Part shown: in pieces, positions 1 through 5,254 of the stretch
Layout: the number at the start of each line of letters is the position of its first letter
How positions within the stretch are numbered: position 1 is the first letter of the stretch
Assembly: GCA_035700225.1 (NCBI GenBank)
Contig: DASSOT010000013.1
Location: 1-7,432, forward strand
Direction of reading: 5' to 3'
Length of the DNA stretch: 7,432 nt
Source: JANWLD01 sp035700225
GTDB lineage: Bacteria; Patescibacteriota; Saccharimonadia; Saccharimonadales; 2-12-FULL-41-12
Position numbers and translations under genes: made by a program
The notes under the pieces: generated by a model
Databases searched by the model: none
The model's input: the letters and a program-made list of their open reading frames with translations, nothing else
Told to the model about the DNA's origin: nothing

Positions 1-395
1 TGGCGTTCATGTACTTGTTTCCAGGAACTTTATTCATAATTCCTTTGGCTGTAACCCAGCTTGACGGCTGGAAAATCAGCCAGATTTCTACCAGTGGTTA
101 TTTAGCCCTTACTTACAGCATCATTGCTATTACTCTTGCCAACCTCTTCTTTATGTATGGGCTAAAGTATAAAAAGGCCCATAGCGTAGGTGTTTTCCAA
201 TACTTAGAATCTGTAGCTCTTTTCGTGGGAGCATGGTTTCTTTTGGGCGAAAGGCCAACGGCAAAATTTGCCATGGGCGCGATATTGGTATTTGCTGGAA
301 TTTATCTTGCCGAAGCACATTTCCACAAGCGGAAAAAGCTTTTTAAGTTCGAGCACCCCAGATGGTATAGGTACATCCTAGCCAGGCATTCTTAG
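1..395 (+). CDS. EamA/DMT-type transporter, C-terminal part (5' end outside window)
   Basis: The reading frame is open from the left edge (codons begin at base 3) to TAG at 393-395, so the ATG at 9 is probably internal. About 130 residues are visible. They form four hydrophobic segments: around YLFPGTLFIIPLAV, around YLALTYSIIAITLANLFFMY, around VFQYLESVALFVGAWFLLGE, and around FAMGAILVFAGIYLAE. The order 'LESVALFVGAWFLLGE-(6 residues)-MGAILVFAGIYL' is the usual end of the second EamA repeat in drug/metabolite-superfamily inner-membrane permeases, which normally have ten helices. The tail is short, basic and presumably cytoplasmic (KRKKLFKFEHPRWYR). The substrate cannot be read from this fragment; relatives export amino acids, nucleotides or drugs. 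It converges on the DHA2 exporter, with 42 bases between the stops. Family call is fairly sure from the helix pattern, specific function unknown. Confidence 0.8.
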   Translation, partial: AFMYLFPGTLFIIPLAVTQLDGWKISQISTSGYLALTYSIIAITLANLFFMYGLKYKKAHSVGVFQYLESVALFVGAWFLLGERPTAKFAMGAILVFAGIYLAEAHFHKRKKLFKFEHPRWYRYILARHS

Positions 396-424
396 GTTTA
401 TATATTAAACTCAGCTCTTTTTTT
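396..424 (+). terminator. possible weak terminator after the EamA gene
   Basis: Immediately after the stop codon, GTTTA (396-400) can pair with TAAAC (406-410) around a TATAT loop. A run of seven T follows at 418-424, but seven bases beyond the stem. The stem is short and AT-only except for its closing pair, so the call rests mainly on the T-run and on the position between convergent genes. Confidence 0.25.
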
Positions 425-437
425 CTGCAGATAAACA

Positions 438-1868
438 CTAGCCCATGTGGACGGCTTCGGAAGAAGCGGGTTCGCCCTTGACGTGCTTGATAAGAAAAAA
501 GGCAAGCGCGGAGGCGGCAAGAGCGAAACACGCGCCGACCAAAAAAGCTTCGTGCGAGCCGGCGACCTGCGCCGTAGCAGGGTCATTTCCGCTCTGAAGG
601 GACTTGGTAAGGTTCGAAGTAAAAACACCGGTCAGGATAGCCAGACCCAACGAACCGCCGACCTGTTGCGATGTATTCAGGATTCCGGAAGCCAGCCCGG
701 CTTTGTCCTTCGGTACGCCGGAAGTAGCGGCAATAGTGATGCTCACGAACATCTGTCCGAGACCAATCGCCATCAGCATCAAGCCTGGGAAAACATCGGC
801 CCAGTATGTGCTGTCGACCTTAAGGTTGGAAAAGACTAAAAGTCCGGCCGCCAAAAAGAGCGGCCCTACGACCATCGGCGGTTTATAGCCGATTTTACTC
901 ACCAGGTTTGAAACTATGCCCGAGAACACCCCGATTACTATTGTCACAGGGAACATGGCAAAGCCGGTTTTAACCGGAGAAAAGCCCATCACTCCCTGGA
1001 CATGCAGGGTGAGGAAAAAGAACATGGCGAACATGCTGGCCGTGATGGGGAACTGCATGATGTTAGCGCCCCGCAGGTTGCGCAGTTTGAAGATAGAAAA
1101 AGGCACCAGCGGTTGTTTGGACTTGAGTTCGTTATAGACGAAAGATATCAAGAGCAGTGCCGCCGCTCCGAAGAAAAGCAGGCTTCTGTTGCTGGTCCAG
1201 CCGTAACTCGGCGCTTTGACCAAACCGTAAACTAGCGACATCAGGCCCGTGGTCACCAGGACAGCTCCGGGCAGATCCAGGTGGTTGTGTTTGAGCTCGC
1301 CTTTGCTTTCGACCAGTGCGCGGTTGGCAAAGAAGGCTACCGCAAGACCGATAGGTACGTTGACGAAAAAGTTCCATTCCCAGCCGAGATATTCGGTCAA
1401 TACACCGCCGAAAAGCAAGCCGGCGGCGGCACCTCCGGCGGCAACACCGCCCCAGACGCCGAGGGCGCGATTGCGCTCTTTGCCTTCTTTGAAGGTGTTT
1501 ATAACTATAGACAAGGCGGCAGGGGACATGAATGCCGCGCTAAGACCCTGCAATGCCCGGCAGAAAATCAGGACTTGTTCGGAATGGCTAAGCCCCGCCA
1601 ACAAAGAGGCGACCGTAAATGCCAGGACTCCGCCCAAAAACAGTTTTTTGCGCCCGAAAAGGTCTGCGGCCCGGCCGCCGAAAAGCAAGAAACCGCCGAA
1701 GGCCAGAGTATAGGCTGTGACAACCCATTGCAGGTTATCGCTGGAGAAATTCAGCGAGTTCTTTATGGATGGCAATGCTACGTTTACGATGGATATGTCC
1801 AGCACGACCATGAATTGTGCCAGGGCCATTAAGAATAATATTTCGCCTTTGTGTATTTTTTTCGGCAT
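438..1868 (-). CDS. MFS multidrug exporter, DHA2 (EmrB/QacA-like, 14-helix) family
   Basis: This is a 476-residue inner-membrane proton antiporter expected to export drugs or other small amphipathic molecules. Visible signatures, in order: D24 inside VVLDISIVNVALPSI in helix 1, typical of 14-helix exporters; motif A at about 65-75 (GRAADLFGRKK); R104 in RALQG (motif B); a glycine-rich motif C at about 144-155 (AGGAAAGLLFGG), in which the usual Pro is Leu; then WEWNFFVNVPIG at 163-174, a DHA2 hallmark. Length and helix number fit the family. The start has a purine-rich binding site, GGGAGAGGG (1873-1881), six bases before ATG. It lies 57 bases downstream of an unrecognised gene on the same strand, so co-transcription is possible. 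No TetR- or MarR-type regulator is adjacent, and no EmrA-like adaptor is seen. Substrate unknown. Confidence 0.93.
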   Translation of the reverse strand: MPKKIHKGEILFLMALAQFMVVLDISIVNVALPSIKNSLNFSSDNLQWVVTAYTLAFGGFLLFGGRAADLFGRKKLFLGGVLAFTVASLLAGLSHSEQVLIFCRALQGLSAAFMSPAALSIVINTFKEGKERNRALGVWGGVAAGGAAAGLLFGGVLTEYLGWEWNFFVNVPIGLAVAFFANRALVESKGELKHNHLDLPGAVLVTTGLMSLVYGLVKAPSYGWTSNRSLLFFGAAALLLISFVYNELKSKQPLVPFSIFKLRNLRGANIMQFPITASMFAMFFFLTLHVQGVMGFSPVKTGFAMFPVTIVIGVFSGIVSNLVSKIGYKPPMVVGPLFLAAGLLVFSNLKVDSTYWADVFPGLMLMAIGLGQMFVSITIAATSGVPKDKAGLASGILNTSQQVGGSLGLAILTGVFTSNLTKSLQSGNDPATAQVAGSHEAFLVGACFALAASALAFFLIKHVKGEPASSEAVHMG

Positions 1869-1917
1869 GAAACCCTCTCCCGATAAATTTGCTATATAAA
1901 GGTTACCCTAATTGTTC

Positions 1918-1940
1918 GGAAAAAGCTACGCGGCTTTTCC
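1918..1940 (-). terminator. hairpin at the end of the charged orphan gene (attenuator or weak terminator)
   Basis: GGAAAAAGC (1918-1926) pairs with GCTTTTCC (1933-1940) with one bulged A. The hairpin straddles the TAG stop of the orphan gene (1926-1928). Read on the minus strand, the 3' arm carries five U, but no separate U-tract follows it, so it is at best a weak terminator between this gene and the exporter gene. Confidence 0.35.
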
Positions 1941-2558
1941 TATGGGCGCGGTGTTTTCCCGCTTTTTGGGATCGCAATGGGGTTCCGGCTGGGTTCTGAG
2001 GTCCTTGCGGAAAGTAGTGCGTGTTTCGGTTGTTACCTGCGGTCTGAAATGCTTGGGTACGGAGCTTTTATCCTTGTACGGCTTTGTTTCAAACCATTTG
2101 TCGAAGTCGTTCCTTAGCCTGCAACGGGCGGCGAGTGAACAGACGGCACAGGCTAACTCTAAGGACCTTTGGGCTTGTTCCCTCGATCTTTTATGCCGCA
2201 GTTGGACACCGACTCTTTTATCGGGTTGGTGCCCGGGGTCAGATGTCCTCAGGTGGCCCCTGCGATTGCCGTACTCTTCAGACCTTTCCAGAACTCTCTC
2301 CAAGTTTGTCCTGCGGTCAAGTCTGCGGGCTTCGTCAGCTTCGTTCTCATCTTCCAGATACTGGATTCTTTCCTCTTCCTCGTCCGGTAACGGTTCTGGG
2401 GCAGGAGCGGCCGCGTCTTCTGCGCCTTCCGGTACATTGTCGCCTCTATCCCTGAGGGCTTCGGGAGAATCACCCCTGCCTAGTTCACCAAGAATTTCAC
2501 CGACTTTCTCACCAGTCCCAATATTGACGGTCTGGATGTTGAAGACGGTATCTCCCAT
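1926..2558 (-). CDS. unrecognised charged protein with a C-x2-C-x5-C cluster
   Basis: I do not recognise this 210-residue protein. The N-terminal third contains GEKVGEILGELG followed by an Ala/Pro/acidic stretch. Residues 60-95 are strongly charged and probably helical (DEEEERIQYLEDENEADEA...). The C-terminal half is basic and carries Cys137, Cys140 and Cys146 (CAVCSLAARC) plus Cys195, a possible metal site. No signal peptide or membrane segment is seen, so it is probably cytoplasmic. Net charge changes from acidic to basic along the chain. The ATG at 2558 is preferred because AAGGTG lies six bases before it. The GTG at 2567 is in frame nine bases further upstream but falls inside that element. 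An extended -10 lies just upstream. The opposite strand is also open here, but that product is Ser/Leu-rich low complexity and lacks start signals. Gene likely real, function unknown. Confidence 0.68.
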   Translation of the reverse strand: MGDTVFNIQTVNIGTGEKVGEILGELGRGDSPEALRDRGDNVPEGAEDAAAPAPEPLPDEEEERIQYLEDENEADEARRLDRRTNLERVLERSEEYGNRRGHLRTSDPGHQPDKRVGVQLRHKRSREQAQRSLELACAVCSLAARCRLRNDFDKWFETKPYKDKSSVPKHFRPQVTTETRTTFRKDLRTQPEPHCDPKKRENTAPIGKAA

Positions 2559-2579
2559 TTGTTGCACCTTGTTTGTAGG

Positions 2580-2588
2580 ATAATATCA
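2580..2588 (-). promoter_or_regulatory. extended -10 promoter element for the charged orphan gene
   Basis: The minus strand reads TGATATTAT, a TGn extended -10 with TATTAT (5 of 6 to consensus). Transcription would start near 2573, giving a leader of about 15 nt that contains the AAGGTG ribosome site. A TTGACA at 2598-2603 is only 12 bases away, too close to act as its -35. Confidence 0.5.
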
Positions 2589-2608
2589 TATCATCATTGT
2601 CAAAATGC

Positions 2609-2643
2609 AAGCAAAAGCAAAACTCCCGGCGTACACCGGGAGT
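2609..2643 (-). terminator. intrinsic terminator of the RRM protein gene
   Basis: ACTCCCGG (2622-2629) and CCGGGAGT (2636-2643) form a perfect 8-bp GC-rich stem with a six-base loop. On the minus strand the stem is followed by TTTGCTTTTGC, a U-rich tail. It begins 22 bases past the stop codon of the RRM gene, the right place and direction for that gene. Confidence 0.88.
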
Positions 2644-2665
2644 CTTATGCTTAAAAAGCCGGATT

Positions 2666-2947
2666 CTACCAGCTTCTGTTACCGCCGCGTTCTTCGCGCG
2701 GTTTCTGAGGACGAGCCTTGCTGACTACGATACTGCGTCCGCCTACGTCCTTGCCGTTCATTTCTTCTTCGGCCTTTTTTCCTTCGTCGTCATTTTCAAA
2801 TTCGACGAAGCCGAAACCTTTACTGCGACCAGTTTCGCGGTCGGTTATGACCCTGGCGCTGGCTACGGTTCCGAACTCTGCAAAAATCTGCTCGAGCTCT
2901 TCTGAGGTGGTTGCAAAAGGCAAGCCACCGACAAACAATTTGTACAT
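2666..2947 (-). CDS. single-domain RRM RNA-binding protein
   Basis: This 93-residue protein is almost entirely one RNA recognition motif. RNP2 is LFVGGL at residues 4-9 and RNP1 is KGFGFVEF at 43-50, with the aromatic residues that stack on RNA bases present in both. The order beta-alpha-beta-beta-alpha-beta is complete by about residue 78. A short basic tail with one RGG follows, ending NRSW. Bacterial proteins of this size bind single-stranded RNA in the cytoplasm; relatives in cyanobacteria are often cold-induced, but nothing in the sequence shows such control here. The start is firm: AAGGAA (2953-2958) lies five bases before ATG. The gene stands alone, with a strong terminator behind it. 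Confidence 0.95.
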   Translation of the reverse strand: MYKLFVGGLPFATTSEELEQIFAEFGTVASARVITDRETGRSKGFGFVEFENDDEGKKAEEEMNGKDVGGRSIVVSKARPQKPREERGGNRSW

Positions 2948-3106
2948 ATTTGTTCCTTATATTAATTACAATCGACCGAAAATCTACTTATTTCTTGGAC
3001 CGGCAGTAGTTTTTCTTGATTGTCCCTAGTAAAAGGAACCATTACCTACTTGATCTAGAACATTTTAGAGATCTTGCAAAGCCTATTAAAGCACACAATT
3101 TAGCGA

Positions 3107-3135
3107 TTGACAAATCCATCCTGCTTATGTATAAT
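3107..3135 (+). promoter_or_regulatory. perfect consensus sigma-70 promoter for the 27-codon gene
   Basis: TTGACA (3107-3112), a 17-base spacer and TATAAT (3130-3135) match the housekeeping consensus at all twelve positions and in spacing. Transcription would start near 3142 and run right. The leader of about 47 bases is rich in A and contains no clear hairpin. Confidence 0.88.
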
Positions 3136-3188
3136 GTCTTTTTGTACTGACCAAAAACAAAAATACAATTTAACAAAGGAGCAGGCCC

Positions 3189-3272
3189 ATGCCCAGCTAT
3201 GAGTTGACGTCCACCAAGGACAAAAGAATATTAAAATTAGACACGGTGCTAAAAGCACTCATCAAGATTTAA
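3189..3272 (+). CDS. 27-residue cationic amphipathic small protein
   Basis: ATG at 3189 is preceded, with a seven-base spacer, by AAAGGAG (3175-3181), the best ribosome site in the window, and lies downstream of a perfect consensus promoter. The frame ends at TAA 3270-3272. The peptide begins MPSYELTSTKDKR and ends ILKLDTVLKALIKI. Its second half has hydrophobic residues at 14, 15, 17, 20, 21, 24, 25 and 27, the spacing of an amphipathic helix, with net charge about +3. I know no family for it. It could be a small membrane-binding or toxin-like peptide, a protein-binding peptide, or a leader peptide. No longer gene follows on this strand, which argues against a leader. Its last 11 bases overlap the end of the convergent channel gene. 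Initiation signals are strong; function is unknown. Confidence 0.65.
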   Translation: MPSYELTSTKDKRILKLDTVLKALIKI

Positions 3273-3870
3273 ATACATGCCAGTCGTACTTAATGGCTAA
3301 AATACGGCTGACGAACACTACACTGGAAGAGATTATAACTATAAATTCTTCCGGAACATTTAAGTGATAAAGCGATATATAAACCACCCCTCCCAGCAAA
3401 GCGAGGATGGCATATAATTCTTTGCGGAATATCAATGGTACTTCGGCGGCCATCATATCCCTGATAACTCCGCCGAAAGTTGCTGTCATTATGCCCAACA
3501 GCACACTGGCCCAGTAACTCAGGCCCTGTTGCAGGCCTATGGACGTACCTATGCTTAAAAATACGGCCAGCCCGAAAGCATCGAAAACAAGGAAGTTATA
3601 GTGTCGTTTTTTAACATACTCTCTGTAGTTAAAAACCAACAAAGCCCCAAGTAGACAGGCAATCATATAGCTTACGTTTTTTAGAATAAATACGGGTTGG
3701 TCGCCTATAAGAAAAGAGCGCAGTGTACCTCCACCGGTAGCAGTTACGGTGGATAGGACGATAACGCCAAAAAGATCCATTTTCTTACGTACTGCCACTA
3801 GTGCTCCGGAAATCGCGAAAGCAAAAGTTCCAAGTAAATCCGAAAAATGAAGTAAATCCTGAAAGCTCAT
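3262..3870 (-). CDS. TRIC-type cation channel / UPF0126 family membrane protein
   Basis: This 202-residue protein has about seven hydrophobic helices arranged as two homologous repeats, as in the YicG/YadS (UPF0126) family, structural relatives of trimeric intracellular cation channels. Repeat 1 has VTATGGGTLRSFLIGDQPVF at about 42-61 and repeat 2 has TATFGGVIRDMMAAEVPLIF at about 129-148. These glycine-rich kinks followed by R-D and a P-(V/L)-(I/F)-F segment are the family signature. In repeat 1 the usual Asp after Arg is Ser52; repeat 2 keeps R137-D138. Bacterial members conduct monovalent cations or have been linked to glycine uptake, and which applies here cannot be decided. The ATG at 3870 has no Shine-Dalgarno, but an extended -10 lies ten bases upstream, implying a nearly leaderless message. 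Divergent from the tRNA and convergent with the 27-codon gene. Confidence 0.93.
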   Translation of the reverse strand: MSFQDLLHFSDLLGTFAFAISGALVAVRKKMDLFGVIVLSTVTATGGGTLRSFLIGDQPVFILKNVSYMIACLLGALLVFNYREYVKKRHYNFLVFDAFGLAVFLSIGTSIGLQQGLSYWASVLLGIMTATFGGVIRDMMAAEVPLIFRKELYAILALLGGVVYISLYHLNVPEEFIVIISSSVVFVSRILAIKYDWHVFKS

Positions 3871-3880
3871 ATTGAGTTCA

Positions 3881-3889
3881 ATAATATCA
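3881..3889 (-). promoter_or_regulatory. extended -10 promoter element for the TRIC-like gene
   Basis: The minus strand reads TGATATTAT, identical to the element upstream of the charged orphan gene. Transcription would begin about 3-4 bases before the ATG at 3870, leaving no room for a ribosome binding site. The -35 region (TTATAT at 17 bases) is poor, as is common with extended -10 promoters. Confidence 0.5.
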
Positions 3890-3918
3890 AGATTAATCGA
3901 AGTATATAAGAGGCATAA

Positions 3919-3948
3919 TTGTGGTATAGAGTTAAAATATGGTATATT
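3919..3948 (+). promoter_or_regulatory. promoter of the tRNA gene
   Basis: TTGTGG (3919-3924) and TATATT (3943-3948) are 18 bases apart, with TG at 3940-3941 making an extended -10. The expected start near 3955 lies six bases before the mature tRNA 5' end. Confidence 0.55.
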
Positions 3949-3960
3949 TAACCTCTGTTC

Positions 3961-4037
3961 GGCAGGGTAGCTCAGCTGGTTAGAGCGCAGGACTCATAAG
4001 CCTGAGGTCGGCGGTTCAAGCCCGCCCCCTGCTACCA
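3961..4037 (+). tRNA. tRNA with anticodon CAT (elongator Met, or Ile2 if lysidine-modified)
   Basis: A complete cloverleaf of 77 bases, with encoded CCA at 4035-4037. The acceptor stem pairs 3961-3967 (GGCAGGG) with 4027-4033 (CCCTGCT). The D stem is GCTC/GAGC (3970-3973/3983-3986). The anticodon arm is 3988-4004 with loop CTCATAA, so the anticodon is CAT at 3995-3997. The T arm is GGCGG/CCGCC around TTCAAGC (4010-4026), and the variable loop is AGGTC. It is not the initiator, because the G29-G31/C39-C41 pairs are absent. Two oddities are a G1-U72 acceptor pair and an A31-G39 mismatch next to the anticodon loop. Choosing between elongator Met and Ile(CAT) needs comparison with the other CAT tRNAs of the genome. 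Confidence 0.95.
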
Positions 4038-4039
4038 CC

Positions 4040-4067
4040 TTGACATTTTATTGATTTATGTTATTGT
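4040..4067 (+). promoter_or_regulatory. promoter abutting the tRNA, giving a leaderless transcript
   Basis: A perfect -35, TTGACA (4040-4045), begins two bases after the tRNA CCA. After 16 bases comes TATTGT (4062-4067) with TG at 4059-4060, an extended -10. A start seven bases further on is the A of the ATG at 4074. Confidence 0.5.
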
Positions 4068-4073
4068 TGTAAC

Positions 4074-4415
4074 ATGACAGAGCCTGATGGCGTCACAAGA
4101 ATATACGAACGCGGATTTGATAGAACTAGTAGAAAATGGGGCGTGCAAGAACGCTATCCAGTACATTATCGTGATTCAGTTTTTTTAGATGGTCCAGCGG
4201 CAAAGCAAGTACTAGACAGAAAAGATCTATCATTAAAAACAGTAGTTTATGATAGAGCAAATCTTGGCTATGTTATTTCCGCGGCCGATGATGCCTCTAT
4301 GGTTAATGACGAGATAAAAATAAACGGCGTACATGAAATGAGTAATAACCGGCGCTTAGCTGAACAAGCTGAACAAAAATTAGGGCGTAGTGGTCTTACG
4401 CTCATCATTGAATAA
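4074..4415 (+). CDS. unrecognised 113-residue soluble protein
   Basis: I do not recognise this protein. It is polar throughout, with no signal peptide or membrane segment, and starts MTEPDGVTRIYERGFDRTSR. The first half looks beta-rich (GVTRIYERGF, TVVYDRANLGYVI). The end looks helical and then hydrophobic (RRLAEQAEQKLGRSGLTLIIE). No ribosome site precedes the ATG. Instead an extended -10 with a perfect TTGACA lies at the right distance for transcription to start at the ATG itself. It follows the tRNA by 36 bases and is visibly richer in A and T than acsA or the exporter gene, as often seen for acquired or orphan genes beside a tRNA. No integrase or repeat of the tRNA end is present to prove insertion. 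Possible partner: the small membrane protein gene 121 bases downstream. Confidence 0.6.
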   Translation: MTEPDGVTRIYERGFDRTSRKWGVQERYPVHYRDSVFLDGPAAKQVLDRKDLSLKTVVYDRANLGYVISAADDASMVNDEIKINGVHEMSNNRRLAEQAEQKLGRSGLTLIIE

Positions 4416-4419
4416 TGAT
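4404..4419. other. small AT-rich hairpin over the stop codon
   Basis: ATCATT (4404-4409) and AATGAT (4414-4419) form a six-base inverted repeat around GAAT, overlapping the TAA stop of the preceding gene. No T-run follows, so I do not call it a terminator. It may only stabilise the message end. Confidence 0.25.
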
Positions 4420-4480
4420 AAGTAACCATTAGAGCACCGCCTAAGTAGTCCTGTCTGTGTGGCTACCATCTTGTATATGC

Positions 4481-4509
4481 TTGCATGTTCAGATTTTTAT
4501 TCCTACAAT
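4481..4509 (+). promoter_or_regulatory. likely promoter of the small two-helix membrane protein gene
   Basis: TTGCAT (4481-4486), a 17-base spacer and TACAAT (4504-4509, 5 of 6) would start transcription near 4516, leaving a 21-base leader with AAAGAG before ATG 4537. The rest of 4416-4536 shows nothing else. Confidence 0.45.
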
Positions 4510-4536
4510 ATTGTGGCTAACTGAAAAAGAGATTAT

Positions 4537-4839
4537 ATGAGTGTAAAGAATGGATTGATTGCATTCGGTATAAGTGCCGCCGTAGTTGCCGGAGGCGTAG
4601 CTTCCGGGCATGAGGCTTTTGATAAAGCAGATCAATTGGTAATAGAGCGGGCATGTGACGAACCAAAGCCTGACGTACCGCCACAAGACTGCAAAAGTGT
4701 TAATACAAACCCCGATCACATGAGCATAACCGAAACTGAAAGAAACGTTTACACGGGTGTGGGGATCGCCGGCGTTGCACTCGGAGCTTTAGGTCTGATA
4801 GGCGCCTACAGAGAAGTCAGCAGTTACGATCCTTTATAG
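4537..4839 (+). CDS. unrecognised small membrane protein, two helices flanking a two-cysteine loop
   Basis: This 100-residue protein has a hydrophobic segment at about 6-23 (GLIAFGISAAVVAGGVAS) and another at about 72-91 (YTGVGIAGVALGALGLIGAY), both rich in Gly and Ala. Between them is a polar loop of about 48 residues with Cys40 and Cys52. If the short basic N terminus (MSVKN) stays inside, the loop lies outside, where the two cysteines could form a disulfide. That topology is inferred. I know no family. The ribosome site is weak (AAAGAG, seven bases before ATG). The gene ends in TAG followed at once by TAA TAA, seven bases from the convergent Nudix gene. Helices and promoter make it a credible gene; function unknown. 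Confidence 0.7.
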   Translation: MSVKNGLIAFGISAAVVAGGVASGHEAFDKADQLVIERACDEPKPDVPPQDCKSVNTNPDHMSITETERNVYTGVGIAGVALGALGLIGAYREVSSYDPL

Positions 4840-4846
4840 TAATAAA

Positions 4847-5254
4847 TTATTTGAATAGTTCGGGTTTGGCTTTTTGAAGCTGTTTGATGGGCAAAAACAG
4901 TGGCTTCGGCAGTTTCTTCAAATCGTACCAACCGATATCTATGAATTTATCCGGCTCGGTCACTTTCGGCTCGCCGCTGTCCCAGTCGCTAAGCATAAAT
5001 ACGGTAATGCTATGGGTATTTTCATCACGAAATATATTATTGACGGTTACATAGATCCCTATGTTTTTAATCTTAACGCCTGTTTCTTCCATGACTTCAC
5101 GAGCCGCACATTCTTCGAAACTCTCGCCGTATTCCAAATGGCCGCCCGGAACAGACCAGGTACCCTGGCCGTGCTTGGTAATCCTTTTGCCGAAAAGGTA
5201 TCTGCCGTCCTTTTGGACCAGTACGCCGATGCCGACAAACGGGCGGGAACTCAT
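4847..5254 (-). CDS. Nudix hydrolase, NUDT15/MutT-like
   Basis: This 135-residue cytoplasmic enzyme should hydrolyse a nucleoside diphosphate linked to another group, using Mg2+ or Mn2+. The Nudix box is complete at residues 38-60: G38-x5-E44-x7-R52-E53-V-M-E56-E57-T-G59-V60, with the metal-binding glutamates intact. The lead-in GIGVLVQKDGRYLFGKR...WSVPGGHLEYGE resembles NUDT15/MTH2-type proteins that act on damaged or non-canonical nucleoside triphosphates, but substrate prediction in this superfamily is unreliable. Its ATG overlaps the TGA of the upstream small membrane protein gene as ATGA (5251-5254). It has no ribosome site of its own, so translation is probably coupled to that gene. Confidence 0.94.
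   Translation of the reverse strand: MSSRPFVGIGVLVQKDGRYLFGKRITKHGQGTWSVPGGHLEYGESFEECAAREVMEETGVKIKNIGIYVTVNNIFRDENTHSITVFMLSDWDSGEPKVTEPDKFIDIGWYDLKKLPKPLFLPIKQLQKAKPELFK

Noticed and set aside
1249..1832. Two overlapping open frames on the + strand inside the exporter gene
   Set aside because: They are antisense to clear DHA2 motifs, have no start signals, and give Lys/Pro/Ala-rich or Gln-rich products typical of shadow frames.
1912..2583. Long open frame on the + strand opposite the charged orphan gene (223 codons)
   Set aside because: The product is Ser/Leu-rich low complexity and has no ribosome site or promoter. The minus-strand frame has an extended -10, a ribosome-site-like AAGGTG and a more protein-like composition. 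Some doubt remains.
2598..2603. Perfect TTGACA on the minus strand as a -35 for the charged orphan gene
   Set aside because: The nearest good -10 (TATTAT) is only 12 bases away, and the hexamer 17 bases away (TCCTAC) does not resemble a -10.
2718..3029. 103-codon open frame on the + strand across the RRM gene
   Set aside because: It is mostly the reverse complement of the RRM coding sequence and has no start signals.
3052..3073. GATCT/AGATC inverted repeat in the gap before the consensus promoter
   Set aside because: Only five pairs with a 12-base loop, AT-rich, no T-run and no recognised operator pattern; likely chance.
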